From the NCBI GenBank assembly GCA_031269335.1, contig JAISZI010000040.1, positions 39,861-103,860 of the forward strand: a stretch of DNA of 64,000 bases, given 5' to 3'. The position numbers were made by a program, and so were the translations under genes. Positions 1 to 10,028 of this stretch are shown here, piece after piece. This DNA is from Puniceicoccales bacterium (GTDB lineage: Bacteria > Verrucomicrobiota > Verrucomicrobiia > Opitutales > UBA953). The notes beneath the pieces were generated by a model. It had not been told where the DNA came from. It saw only the letters and a list, made by a program, of their open reading frames with translations, and ran no database searches. Position 1 is the stretch's first letter. Every line of letters starts with the position of its first letter.

Positions 1-2
1 AG

Positions 3-734
3 ACCAACATCCCCATCTTCGAACGCTTCAATATCGAACGCCAAATTGAGCAAACCTTCCTTCGCCGCGTCCCCCTCCCAAGCGGCGGCGAGATCGTTAT
101 TGATGAGACAGAAGCACTTACGGCTATCGACGTCAATACCGGCGGACACAAAGGCACCAAAGACGGCAAAGACTACATCGTGCAAGCCAACGTCGAAGCC
201 GTTTGCGAAGCAGCCCGCCAAATCCGCCTCCGCAACCTCGGCGGTCTCATCATCATCGATACCATCGACATGAAAAACCCCAAAGACCGCCGCCAAGTTT
301 ATGACGCCCTCCGCGACGAAATGGCAAACGACCGCGCCAAACACCAAGTCCTCCCCATTTCCCCACTCGGCATCATTCAAATGACCCGCCAACGCCAGAC
401 CGAGTCAAACACCACAGGCATCTACACCGCCTGCCCCTATTGCCGCGGACGCGGCCTCGTAAAAAACGCCCGCACCATGAGCATCGAAATCCAACGCCGC
501 CTCATCAGCATCACCCGCCGCCTACGCACCCACAAAGAAAATACAGGCCGCGAACTCGCCCTGCGCATCCTCCTCCACCCCGGCAACCTCGAACGCCTCC
601 GCAACGAAGACCACAGCTACCTCGAAGACATGGAAAAAGCCTACAACATCCGCCTCGCCTTCCGCGCAGACCCCTCCTTCCACCTCGAAAACTTCAAAGT
701 CTTAAACGTAGAAACCGGCGAAGAACTCCGCTAA
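3..734 (+). CDS. Ribonuclease E/G family protein, C-terminal part (5' truncated by window edge)
   Basis: Open frame from base 3; translation contains ...[63 protein letters not shown]..., typical RNase E/G core; zinc-link-like CPYCRGRG. Confidence 0.93.
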   Translation, partial: TNIPIFERFNIERQIEQTFLRRVPLPSGGEIVIDETEALTAIDVNTGGHKGTKDGKDYIVQANVEAVCEAARQIRLRNLGGLIIIDTIDMKNPKDRRQVYDALRDEMANDRAKHQVLPISPLGIIQMTRQRQTESNTTGIYTACPYCRGRGLVKNARTMSIEIQRRLISITRRLRTHKENTGRELALRILLHPGNLERLRNEDHSYLEDMEKAYNIRLAFRADPSFHLENFKVLNVETGEELR

Positions 735-738
735 TCTC

Positions 739-1575
739 ATGACAACATGGACGCCCGTGCGCGAATTTAACGACATCATCTACGAAAAAAACGGAGGCAT
801 CGCCAAAATCTCCATTAACCGCCCCCACCGCCGCAACGCCTTCACCCCAGACACCATCGATGAACTCCTGATAGCATTCCAAGACGCCCGCAACGACACC
901 CGCATCGGCGTCATCCTCCTCACAGGAAAAAACCCACAAACAGACGGAAAACACGCATTCTGCGCCGGAGGCGACCAACAAATACGCGGCGACAAAAAAG
1001 GCGGTTACATCGGCAAAAACGGAACCCCCCGCCTCAACGTCCTCGAACTCCAACGCCTCATCCGATCCATGCCAAAAGTCGTCATCGCCCTCGTCGCCGG
1101 TTACGCAATAGGCGGCGGCCACGTTCTCCATCTCGTTTGCGACCTGACAATTGCGGCGGACGACGCCGTCTTCGGCCAAACTGGTCCCAAAGTCGGAAGC
1201 TTCGACGGCGGTTTCGGCGCAAGTTACTTGGCACGCATCGTAGGACAGAAAAAAGCACGAGAAATCTGGTTCCTCTGCCGCCAATACAACGCCCATCAGG
1301 CATTGGAAATGGGTCTCGTCAACGCCATCGTCCCTTATTCCGAATTAGAGACAGAAGGCGTAAAATGGGCACATGAAATTCTCGAAAAAAGCCCCCTCGC
1401 AATCCGTTGCCTAAAATCCGCCTTCAACGCCGACGTCGATGGCCAAGCCGGACTCCAAGAACTATCCGGCAACGCCACCCTTCTCTACTACCTCACCGAA
1501 GAAGCACACGAAGGCAAAACCGCTTACAACGCCAAACGCAAACCCAAGTTCGACCAATATCCCTGGCTCCCGTAA
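739..1575 (+). CDS. menB: 1,4-dihydroxy-2-naphthoyl-CoA synthase (crotonase family)
   Basis: Crotonase fold with MenB-type signatures: [59 protein letters not shown]-term [21 protein letters not shown]. Confidence 0.95.
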   Translation: MTTWTPVREFNDIIYEKNGGIAKISINRPHRRNAFTPDTIDELLIAFQDARNDTRIGVILLTGKNPQTDGKHAFCAGGDQQIRGDKKGGYIGKNGTPRLNVLELQRLIRSMPKVVIALVAGYAIGGGHVLHLVCDLTIAADDAVFGQTGPKVGSFDGGFGASYLARIVGQKKAREIWFLCRQYNAHQALEMGLVNAIVPYSELETEGVKWAHEILEKSPLAIRCLKSAFNADVDGQAGLQELSGNATLLYYLTEEAHEGKTAYNAKRKPKFDQYPWLP

Positions 1576-1690
1576 AAAGCACCCCGATGGGCAAAACCCC
1601 GCTTCCACCCCCACCGCACCAACGACGCAACGGCGCATCCCAAGCCAGCCTTGACCAACGCCTTGGGACTATGCCCGCCTTTCACGGCAG

Positions 1691-1749
1691 AGGCTTGATC
1701 TTCGCCCCAAAGGGGCGGCCCCAACATAGCCCAGGGCAACGCCCTGGGT
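1691..1749. repeat. Dispersed palindromic repeat, left copy (AGGCTTGATCTTCGCCCCAAAGGGGCGGCCCCAACATAGCCCAGGGCAACGCCCTGGGT)
   Basis: Near-identical to the reverse complement of 3219-3277; itself contains CGCCCCaaaGGGGCG and CCCAGGGCaacGCCCTGGG palindromes. Confidence 0.85.
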
Positions 1750-1938
1750 ATCCGGGACCCACAAAAATCGGGAGGTCCAGACAGATATTGACCCTCCCGC
1801 CGGTCAATGAGGAGCGAAGGCAGAAGGAGGATGCGAGGGTCGAGATGTCTATAGGTCTTTCCGTGCTTCGGGTGTCATCAGCCTTTACATCATCCCATGC
1901 TTCCACTGAAAATAGCGAAGAACCATAAGTTAAAAACC

Positions 1939-2832
1939 ATGAGAAAAAGACTTTTTTCAGTTGCTTTCACCTTGTTTCTGCTCGTCGGCGCGCTTGGAGC
2001 GAAAGAGGGGGCGGAGGTTCGCGTACTTGCGATCGCGGACATCCAATATGCCGACAAGGCGGCGAAGGGCACCCGGTTTTACCGCAATTCCATTCCCAAG
2101 CTGCGAAAGATCAGGGAGGCCGTTAAGGATGAAAAGATCGACTTCCTCATCCACTTGGGAGACGTCGTGGATACCAAGCATGCAAACCTCGCGGCTCCAC
2201 TGGCTGAGGCGCGGAAGTTTCCTTACAAACAATATTTCGTCATGGGCAACCACGACTTCGAAGACACGACCGAAAACGTCGAAAAAATCCGCCGCGAATT
2301 GGGCCTGAAAGATCCGGCTTACTATTCTTTCGATGTCAAGGATTGGCGGTTCGTTTGCATGGACACAAACCGGCTGAGTTCATACTTCAAACCGAGAAAT
2401 GAAGCGTTGCATGCGCTGGCGACAACCATCCAAAAGGACATAAAAAAAGCCCGCGGGAACTGGGGAAACAGCTGGAACGGCGGCCTCGACAAAACCCAAT
2501 TGGAGTGGCTGGACGAATTGCTGAAAAAGAGCGAGACGGAGGGCAAAAAGGTCGTCCTCTTCGCGCATGGGCAACTGCGTCCCGTCAACAGTCATATCTG
2601 CCTGAACTCCGATGAAATCACCGGGCTTCTTTCAAAATACAAATGCGTGAAGGCGTGGATAAACGGCCACAATCACAAGGGCGGCTACGCAAAGGAAAAG
2701 GGAGTGCATTACCTGACGATCAGCGGTCTCGTCGAAACGAAAAACATCGTTTCCTACGCCATCTTGGAGCTTTATGCCGACAGGATTGAAGTCATCGGCC
2801 GCGGTCAAACGCCTTCGCGGACGCTGAGGTAA
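1939..2832 (+). CDS. Secreted calcineurin-like metallophosphoesterase, ADP-ribose/CDP-alcohol diphosphatase (ADPRM)-like
   Basis: Signal peptide MRKRLFSVAFTLFLLVGALGA; motifs VLAIADIQYAD, LIHLGDVVDT, VMGNHDFE, LFAHGQ, INGHNHKGGY. Confidence 0.85.
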   Translation: MRKRLFSVAFTLFLLVGALGAKEGAEVRVLAIADIQYADKAAKGTRFYRNSIPKLRKIREAVKDEKIDFLIHLGDVVDTKHANLAAPLAEARKFPYKQYFVMGNHDFEDTTENVEKIRRELGLKDPAYYSFDVKDWRFVCMDTNRLSSYFKPRNEALHALATTIQKDIKKARGNWGNSWNGGLDKTQLEWLDELLKKSETEGKKVVLFAHGQLRPVNSHICLNSDEITGLLSKYKCVKAWINGHNHKGGYAKEKGVHYLTISGLVETKNIVSYAILELYADRIEVIGRGQTPSRTLR

Positions 2833-2979
2833 TTCGTCACACTCTTTAATTCTGAGACAGGCAGGGTGCGGTACCCAAGCGGTCTGCGCCCTGAGTGGCT
2901 CCAGTCTCATCCTCGGTTCTTTCTCGCTCTCGCCGAGGCGTTGCCCAGGGTCAACATGTCTATAGGTCTTTCCGAACCC

Positions 2980-3210
2980 CGACCAAACCTTGCTTGCGGA
3001 TATCGCGAAAAAGGACAGCGACTGGAACGTTCGCATGGCGGCAGTTGAAAAACTCACCGACCAAAATGCGCCCGCCGACACCGCAAAAACCAACGCGGAC
3101 CGCGCATCGCCCACGCGGCACTCGAACACATAAAGGACTCTGGCACACTCGACAGCCTCGCCCGCCACGAAGGTGCCATATTCTTTCTCACCCGTGCCAA
3201 CGGCGCATCC
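2980..3210 (+). pseudogene. Remnant of a HEAT-repeat protein gene
   Basis: One frame reads DQTLLADIAKKDSDWNVRMAAVEKLTDQNA (HEAT-like unit), then stops; a second frame reads AALEHIKDSGTLDSLARHEGAIFFLTRANGAS*. No intact ORF. Confidence 0.6.
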
Positions 3211-3218
3211 TAATGGTC

Positions 3219-3277
3219 GCCCAAGGCGTTGCCCTGGGCTACATTAGGGCTGCCCCTTTGGGGCGAAGATCAAGCCT
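3219..3277. repeat. Dispersed palindromic repeat, right copy (inverted relative to 1691-1749)
   Basis: GCCCAAGGCGTTGCCCTGGGCTACATTAGGGCTGCCCCTTTGGGGCGAAGATCAAGCCT; reverse complement matches the left copy with few mismatches. Confidence 0.85.
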
Positions 3278-3371
3278 CTTCCCTCTCCTGCCTCTTCCCT
3301 TCGCGGCTGCGCACGAGACCGCAAGCCGCCGCACCCGGCAAAGCGCAAAGAATTTCCCAACTCCGGCTTAG

Positions 3372-4334
3372 TTAATAACCCTTTATTTTGAAAAGACTTG
3401 TCACGCTTTCGTTGCTGTGGATGCGGTGAATGGCGTCGCCGAGAAGTTGGGCGATTGAGAGGACGGTGATGGGAAGGTCTTTGGGGTCCATGGGGGTCGA
3501 GTTTGTGGTGACTAATTCGTCGATCACGCCTTCACGTAAACGGGAACATCCTATTTCACCGAGCATACAATGACTTACGAAGGCGCGGACGGTTTTTGCG
3601 CCCTTTTGTTTAAGGAGGCTTCCGGCGGCGATGAGGGTGCCGGCGGTCTCGGTCATGTCGTCCACGAGAATGATGTTACGCCCTTCAACGTCGCCGACGA
3701 GGCTCGTGGCTTCGACGGTGGCGGCGTCCATGCGGCGTTTTGCGACGAAGCCGAGGGGGAGGTTGAGCATTTCGGCAAAGGAAGAAGCCGCCTTCATTCC
3801 GCCGATGTCGGGAGAGAAGACGGTTGCCTCTTTGAGGTAGTCTTTTTTGTGGATGTATTCGTAGAAGACGGGCGAGGCAAAGAGATGGTCAACGGGGATG
3901 TCGAAAAAGCCTTGGAGTTGTTGGGCGTGTAAATCGAGGGTGAGAACGCGGTTAGTTCCGGCGGCGGTGAGGATGTTGGCGACGAGTTTTGCGGTGATGG
4001 GCACGCGGGGTTGGTCTTTGCGGTCTTGGCGGGCGTAACCGAAGAAGGGAATGACGGCGGTAATGCGTTTAGCGGAGGCACGCTTCATGGCGTCTATCAT
4101 GATGAGTAGCTCCATGATGTGGTCATTGGCGGGATGGCAGGTCGGCTGGACAACGAAGACATCGGCTCCGCGGATATTTTCTTCAATTTTGACAAAGGTT
4201 TCGCCGTCCGGGAAGCAGTTGACCGTTGCCGCTCCGAGAGGGACTTCCATGTGCTTGCAAATTTCACGTGCGAGTGCCGGATTGGCGTTTCCAGTGAAAA
4301 TTTTCAACCGTGGTAACAGTGGCTCGTTTAACAT
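3372..4334 (-). CDS. prs: Ribose-phosphate pyrophosphokinase
   Basis: KIFTGNANPALAREICKHMEVPLG, DLHAQQLQGFFDIPVDHL, VDDMTETAGTLIAAGSLLKQKGA. Confidence 0.96.
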   Translation of the reverse strand: MLNEPLLPRLKIFTGNANPALAREICKHMEVPLGAATVNCFPDGETFVKIEENIRGADVFVVQPTCHPANDHIMELLIMIDAMKRASAKRITAVIPFFGYARQDRKDQPRVPITAKLVANILTAAGTNRVLTLDLHAQQLQGFFDIPVDHLFASPVFYEYIHKKDYLKEATVFSPDIGGMKAASSFAEMLNLPLGFVAKRRMDAATVEATSLVGDVEGRNIILVDDMTETAGTLIAAGSLLKQKGAKTVRAFVSHCMLGEIGCSRLREGVIDELVTTNSTPMDPKDLPITVLSIAQLLGDAIHRIHSNESVTSLFKIKGY

Positions 4335-4404
4335 TAGGCGCAGGAGCAAAAAGGCTCTTGAACGAAAGGAAAAGGAGAAACAGGCATTCGAGCGGGAAAC
4401 ATTT

Positions 4405-6279
4405 TTAGCTGGCGGCTAAATTAACAAGCCACGCGTAGGAAGAAACGAAGATTACCGCCGCCGTTAAGACACCGATCCGGCGGGTGATCAAGCGGCGGGC
4501 GGGCGTGCCCCAGCGCCCGTATATCCAACACGAGAAGGCGATAAGTGCCATGCCGAGAAAGATTTGGAGCGAGGCGGTCGGCGGCGTTACTTGAGCAGCG
4601 AGCACCCAGAGCCAGTAGAGGACAGTGGCGAAAAGGAGAAAGGAAAGGCCTTGTTTGAGGGATTCCATCCATGCGCCCGGTCGGGGCAAAAGGCGGGTGA
4701 GGTTTGGGGAGAGGGCGAGCAGCAAAAAGGGAAAGGCGAGACCGAGGGCTACGGTGGTGAACAACACGAAGGCGCGTGCATCGGAAAGCGTCACCGCGAC
4801 GCCGAGTGCTCCGCCGAGAAAAGGTGCGGCGCAGGGAGTTGCGGCAATCGTCGCGAGCACTCCCGAGAAAAAGGAACCGCGTAAGCCGGATTGATCGGCA
4901 AGCGCACTGCCTGCACTTGTGATGCGCCCGCCTATCTCGAACACACCTGCCATGTTCAGCGCAAGCACGAGGAAGAGCACCGCAAGCGAGAGCACAAATA
5001 CGGGTTCTTGTAATTGAAAACCCCAGCCAAGCAATGCCCCGCCGCGACGCGCAATGAGCAATATCCCCGCAAGCACCCAGAAACTTAACAAGATCCCGGC
5101 GACATAAACGAGGGCGTGCGACACGACACGCCGCTTTGATTCGCCCGAACGAGCGGCAAACCCCGCTATTTTCAGACCGAGAACGGGGAAAACACAGGGC
5201 ATAAGGTTGAGCAAAAAGCCGCCGAGGAAGGCGAATGCGATCTGCGCCGGAGAAAGGGAATTGGTAGTCGCGGCGGGAACGGGGGCGGCAACGGAGGTTT
5301 TGCCGAGTGCTTCGTCGAGTCCGGCAAGCACGTTTGCCGCAGTGAGCCATTCCCCTAACACAATGGGCGGGCGACTGTTACGGAGAAAGGCATTGTAGGG
5401 AATGGCGACGCGTTTGTTTCGTGCCAATTCGGCGGCAATGTCGGGATTGAGATTCGTCCAGTCTGCCCGCAACAGGGCAACATTCTCGCGGATAAACGCG
5501 GCAGAGATCGCGGCGTCCCCATAGACGCGCTTGTTCACCTGACAAGTCATACACCAGCGCGCCGTGAAATCGACATAGACAATTCTTCCCGCCTCAAGCA
5601 GGGCGTGTTGACGATCTAAGGTCCAGTTTTCCCAATGGAGTCCGGCGGATTGTGCGGCGGATGTTTCTGGCGTGGCGGGAGTTACGGGCGTGGCGGCACG
5701 GTTGATAGCGGCGTGGGCGCGGGCAAACACGGCGGCATGTTCCGCAGCGGGCGCAGGAACTTTGCGCACGGGAAAGGTAATCTGCACCTTCATCTGACGC
5801 GGCGAACAAGAGCGGTCGTCGCATTCCAACCATGAAACTTTGCCGCTGATCGCGACTTCCCCGCCTTCGGAGGCACCTGCCGCAATGGTTAATGGAATAA
5901 GAATGACCGTGTCGCCCTCGTGGACATTAGCGCGGATACCGTTTTGGAAAAACGGCTTCGATTGCGGCCAAAGCCATTCCCCCGTTTTGCAACCGGAGAG
6001 CGTTTCCCATTCGATTGTAGGCGGATAACCTGTCTCACCGGGGTCCTTCGAGTAAACGTGCCAGCCCTTTTGCGAAACTACCCGCAGCCCAAGCAGTAAG
6101 GTCTGCCCGGGCGCAACGGTTGAATGGTCTGCCAATAGCGAAATGCTCGTGTGCGCCGCTTTGGCGGCATCCGTAACAGCGACGTTGCCGACGTCGGAAT
6201 CCCCGCCGCTTCTCAGTGCCGCCGCAACGGTAAGAAATAAGAAAAAAAACCCGAAAAAGCGCGAAAGAAACCGAAACAT
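4405..6279 (-). CDS. Thiol:disulfide interchange protein DsbD-like (N-terminal DsbD domain, thioredoxin-like WCMTC, CcdA-like TM domain)
   Basis: DFTARWCMTCQVNKRVY; GGFLLNLMPCVFPVLGLK; TIAATPCAAPFLG; multiple TM segments. Confidence 0.9.
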   Translation of the reverse strand: MFRFLSRFFGFFFLFLTVAAALRSGGDSDVGNVAVTDAAKAAHTSISLLADHSTVAPGQTLLLGLRVVSQKGWHVYSKDPGETGYPPTIEWETLSGCKTGEWLWPQSKPFFQNGIRANVHEGDTVILIPLTIAAGASEGGEVAISGKVSWLECDDRSCSPRQMKVQITFPVRKVPAPAAEHAAVFARAHAAINRAATPVTPATPETSAAQSAGLHWENWTLDRQHALLEAGRIVYVDFTARWCMTCQVNKRVYGDAAISAAFIRENVALLRADWTNLNPDIAAELARNKRVAIPYNAFLRNSRPPIVLGEWLTAANVLAGLDEALGKTSVAAPVPAATTNSLSPAQIAFAFLGGFLLNLMPCVFPVLGLKIAGFAARSGESKRRVVSHALVYVAGILLSFWVLAGILLIARRGGALLGWGFQLQEPVFVLSLAVLFLVLALNMAGVFEIGGRITSAGSALADQSGLRGSFFSGVLATIAATPCAAPFLGGALGVAVTLSDARAFVLFTTVALGLAFPFLLLALSPNLTRLLPRPGAWMESLKQGLSFLLFATVLYWLWVLAAQVTPPTASLQIFLGMALIAFSCWIYGRWGTPARRLITRRIGVLTAAVIFVSSYAWLVNLAAS

Positions 6280-6287
6280 AACCCTTC

Positions 6288-6944
6288 TTACAACAACGGG
6301 CGGGCGTAAGGGTTGCTTGCTTTCTCAATGCCGACCGTCGTCGCTTCGCCGTGACCGGGGAGAAGCACTGTTGCGTCGGGCAAGGTGTAAATGCTTTCTC
6401 GAATGGAAGTTAGCAACTCCGCCCAGCTCCCGCCGGGCAAGTCTGAACGCCCCACACTCCCCGCAAAAATCGCATCGCCGGGGAACGCCACCCCCGCTTC
6501 CGGTTGGTAAAAAAGCACGTTTCCCGGACAATGCCCCGGCACATGGCGAACCGCGAACGTCCGCCCCAACACCGTGAGGGAATCTCCCGCCTTTATCCAT
6601 CGCGAAATAACAACCTTCCGAAAATCTTCCGCCGTCAACCACGGCAACGACGCCCGATACCACGGCGCAAAGAGATCGGGTTTCTCGAAACAATCAATGT
6701 CGGCGCGGTGTGCGTAAAGCGTTGCCCCAGCGTTTGCGAAAAAATCGGCGTCGGCGATGTGATCCCAATGCCCATGCGTAAGCAGCAAAGATTCCACCTT
6801 CAACTTCCGTGCACGGATTTGCGGCGCAATCGTTTCCCACGCCCCAGGAGGCGCGTCAACGACAGCGCAACATTCGCTCTTATCGTCAGTTAGCAAATAA
6901 GAGTTCGTGTCAAAAGGACCCAGTCGAAAAGTTTCTATGTTCAT
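6288..6944 (-). CDS. MBL-fold metallo-hydrolase (glyoxalase II-like)
   Basis: THGHWDHIADADFF, HVPGHCPGNVLFY, GDAIFAGSVGRSDLPGG, LPGHGEATT. Confidence 0.93.
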   Translation of the reverse strand: MNIETFRLGPFDTNSYLLTDDKSECCAVVDAPPGAWETIAPQIRARKLKVESLLLTHGHWDHIADADFFANAGATLYAHRADIDCFEKPDLFAPWYRASLPWLTAEDFRKVVISRWIKAGDSLTVLGRTFAVRHVPGHCPGNVLFYQPEAGVAFPGDAIFAGSVGRSDLPGGSWAELLTSIRESIYTLPDATVLLPGHGEATTVGIEKASNPYARPLL

Positions 6945-7121
6945 ACCTCGCCCCGACTCTGCCCACCGCCCTGCCCCTTTCAAGCGGGGAATGCGCATGC
7001 AGCAGCGCAAACTTTCGCGAAAAATTAGCGTGTTTTCACTTTACACCGATATTGCCAAAGGCAGATTTCGCCCCCGCAAACGCACAAAACTACTCGCCGC
7101 CATAAGACTCCCCCTCTTTTC

Positions 7122-8159
7122 ATGAGCAACTTCAACTCACACGCGTCAGATGCCATAAGTCCAGCACTTGTGCCGCAGCGCGTGCTTGCAAACGGTGCAA
7201 AAATTCCAGCCATCGGCATGGGAACATTCGGCTCTGACCACGTCACCGGCAGCGACGTCGCAAATGCCGTCCTCGCCGCCGCTGAACTTGGATACCGCCA
7301 CTTCGATTGCGCCGCCGTCTATGGAAACGAAGACCAAATCGGGGCTATTTTTAATGCGATCACTGCCAGCGGGACGGGCATCCGCCGCGAAGACCTTTGG
7401 ATAACTTCCAAACTCTGGAACGACAAACACGCCGCCCACGATGTCATTCCCAGCTTTGAAAAAAGCCTCCGCGACCTCCGCCTCGACTATCTCGACCTTT
7501 ACCTCGTCCACTGGCCATTTCCCAATTTCCACCCTCCGGGCTGCGACGTCAGTTCCCGCAGTGACGAGGCTAAACCCTATATTCATGAAAAATTTATGGA
7601 AACGTGGGGCCAACTCGAAATCCTCCATGACCGCGGTCTCGTCCGTCACATCGGCACCTCCAATGTCACCATCCCCAAGCTCAAACGCATTCTGCGCGAT
7701 GCACGCATTCGCCCAGCTGTGAACGAAATGGAACTCCACCCGCATTTCCAGCAACCGGAACTTTTCAACTTCGTCCGCGCCAACAACATCGTCCCCGTCG
7801 GCTATTGCCCGCTCGGTTCGCCCGGTCGCCCCGAACGCGACCGCACCCCGGAAGACACCGACCCCCTCACTGACCCCGTCATTCTGCGCATAGCCGCCGC
7901 CCACGATGTCCACCCCGCCGCCATTTGCCTCAAATGGGCTGCCCAACGCGGTCAAGTGCCGATCCCTTTTTCCAGTAAACGCACCAACATCCGTGCCAAT
8001 CTCGCCGCCGTCACAAGTGACCCGCTCACCGACGCAGAAATGGACGCCATCGCCAAAATTGACCGTGGCTGCCGTTTCATCAAAGGGCAGGTTTTCCTCT
8101 GGGGAACCCACACCGACTGGCGTGTCCTCTGGGACGAAGATGGCACCATCAAGGCATGA
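7122..8159 (+). CDS. Aldo/keto reductase
   Basis: IGMGTFG, YRHFDCAAVYGNEDQIG, LDLYLVHWPFP, HIGTSNVTIPKL, KWAAQRGQVPIPFSSK. Confidence 0.95.
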   Translation: MSNFNSHASDAISPALVPQRVLANGAKIPAIGMGTFGSDHVTGSDVANAVLAAAELGYRHFDCAAVYGNEDQIGAIFNAITASGTGIRREDLWITSKLWNDKHAAHDVIPSFEKSLRDLRLDYLDLYLVHWPFPNFHPPGCDVSSRSDEAKPYIHEKFMETWGQLEILHDRGLVRHIGTSNVTIPKLKRILRDARIRPAVNEMELHPHFQQPELFNFVRANNIVPVGYCPLGSPGRPERDRTPEDTDPLTDPVILRIAAAHDVHPAAICLKWAAQRGQVPIPFSSKRTNIRANLAAVTSDPLTDAEMDAIAKIDRGCRFIKGQVFLWGTHTDWRVLWDEDGTIKA

Positions 8160-8173
8160 ACACTTTGGAAACA

Positions 8174-8253
8174 AGAGGTGGGAACAACGAGGAAATGTTT
8201 TCCGAACAAAACTAAAAACTAAAACAGTGAAAACATCCCTCGTTCCCACCTCG
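8174..8253. repeat. Intergenic long stem-loop (inverted repeat)
   Basis: AGAGGTGGGAACAACGAGGAAATGTTTTC ... GAAAACATCCCTCGTTCCCACCTCG with ~25 nt A-rich loop. Confidence 0.75.
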
Positions 8254-8312
8254 CGTTTCCCTGATTTTTAACACCCTCACCAGCACGTTATACACAAACA
8301 CAAACAATCACA

Positions 8313-9986
8313 ATGAGCCGACCAGAAACACCTTCCGTCACGGAAAAAGAAAACACCACCAGAGTCATTCCCGCTGGAATGTTTGGAGCGTTCGCCCTCG
8401 TCACCGGGCTTTTCGCCCTCTGGGGCTTTGCCAATGATATAACGAACCCGCTTGTAGCTGCTTTCAAAGAAGTATTTCTCATCAATCACAGCCAAAGTAT
8501 GCTCGTGCAAACAGCGTTCTACGGCGGCTACTGCATCATGGCAATTCCCGCCGCCCTCTTCTTGCGCCGTTTCAGCTACAAGAGAAGCATACTCGTCGGG
8601 TTGGGTCTTTACGCCCTCGGTTGTTTCCTGTTTTTCCCCGCCGCAAAAACAGTGAGTTTTGAGTTCTTCTTGTTTGCCTATTTTGTAATGACTTGCGGTC
8701 TCTCTTTTCTCGAAACAACCGCCAATCCCTACATCCTCTCCCTCGGACCACAAGAAACAGCAACGCGCCGCCTCAATTTCGCGCAAGCATTCAACCCCAT
8801 CGGCTCGCTTGCCGGCATGGCAGTCGCCACTGCTTTTATTCTCGCAGCACTCAATAACCAGACCGAAACGAATCTCAAAACCTTGGACAACCTCGGTAAT
8901 AAACTTATTGACGTCGAAGTCGCTAAAAACATCTCAGGAAACGCGGAAAAAGCCGCCCAAAAAACACCCGAAAAATCCACTGAAATTAAAAACGCTGCTT
9001 CCGCGAAACTCGCCCTCACGGCGGCAAAAAAAGCAGAGAAAATTCGCAACGAATATAAGGAAGTTATCCCCGGTTCGGCAAACGCTCCAAAAGAATCAAA
9101 AAGCGAAACCGTCCGCCAAGCTCTCCACGACTACAACGGAAAGTCTTCCCCCAACTGGAGAAAAACACAAGACGCCGACCTCACCATCATCGTGCGCCCC
9201 TATCTCATCCTCGGTATCGTCGTGGCTGCTGTTTTCGCCCTTTTCTCCATCCAAAAAATCCCCGATGCGACCCGCAACACACCACAAACAATCAATTCGC
9301 CCAATCTCAGCATTGGCGCGACCCTGCGCCGCCTCTTTACAAACGGAGCGTATGTGCAAGGTGTTATCGCCCAAGCCGTTTACGTCGGCGTCCAAATCAT
9401 GTGTTGGACAAGCATTATTCAATACGCCGGCAAAGAATTAGGAATGTTAAAAGATACGGCGCAGACCTACAACATCGTCGCCATGGCGGTTTTCGTCAGC
9501 AGCCGTTTTGTCTGCACTTTCCTCATGAAATTTGTCAGCCCGGGCGGACTCCTTTCTTTCCTTGCCGCCAGCGGCGGACTATTTGTTCTCGGCGCAATGT
9601 TTCTCTCCAACGGCTACGCCGCCCCCGACGAAAAATTCAACCTCTTACTGCTGTTTACTAATGGATACTGGGGACTGTTGAGTTTGCTACTCGTTTCCGC
9701 CTGCATGTCCCTCATGTTTCCTACTATTTACGGAATCACCTTGCGAGACGTCAGCAACGAAGATGCTAAACTCGGCTCCGCAGGTCTCATTCTCGCTATC
9801 GGCGGTGGCGCAATTTTCCCGTGGCTCCAAGGTAAAATAATGGACCAGTCGGAATTTTTTAGCCAAAACAGCATCCTTGGTCTTGACAGCCTGCGCGCCT
9901 CCTTTGTGCTCGCCTTCCTCTGTTTCTTCCTCATCTTCGTTTATGGCCTCCGCACAAAACTCGTCCACCATGCTGTAAAAAGCTGA
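8313..9986 (+). CDS. MFS sugar permease, L-fucose:H+ symporter (FucP)-like
   Basis: FALWGFANDITNPLVAAFKEVFLINHSQSMLVQTAFYGGYCIMAIPAALF, FLETTANPYILSLG, FPTIYGITLRDV. Contains an extra hydrophilic ~110 aa insertion. Confidence 0.9.
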   Translation: MSRPETPSVTEKENTTRVIPAGMFGAFALVTGLFALWGFANDITNPLVAAFKEVFLINHSQSMLVQTAFYGGYCIMAIPAALFLRRFSYKRSILVGLGLYALGCFLFFPAAKTVSFEFFLFAYFVMTCGLSFLETTANPYILSLGPQETATRRLNFAQAFNPIGSLAGMAVATAFILAALNNQTETNLKTLDNLGNKLIDVEVAKNISGNAEKAAQKTPEKSTEIKNAASAKLALTAAKKAEKIRNEYKEVIPGSANAPKESKSETVRQALHDYNGKSSPNWRKTQDADLTIIVRPYLILGIVVAAVFALFSIQKIPDATRNTPQTINSPNLSIGATLRRLFTNGAYVQGVIAQAVYVGVQIMCWTSIIQYAGKELGMLKDTAQTYNIVAMAVFVSSRFVCTFLMKFVSPGGLLSFLAASGGLFVLGAMFLSNGYAAPDEKFNLLLLFTNGYWGLLSLLLVSACMSLMFPTIYGITLRDVSNEDAKLGSAGLILAIGGGAIFPWLQGKIMDQSEFFSQNSILGLDSLRASFVLAFLCFFLIFVYGLRTKLVHHAVKS

Positions 9987-10028
9987 AAATAAACGGACAC
10001 CGACCCTATTTCATCCTACACACCACAC

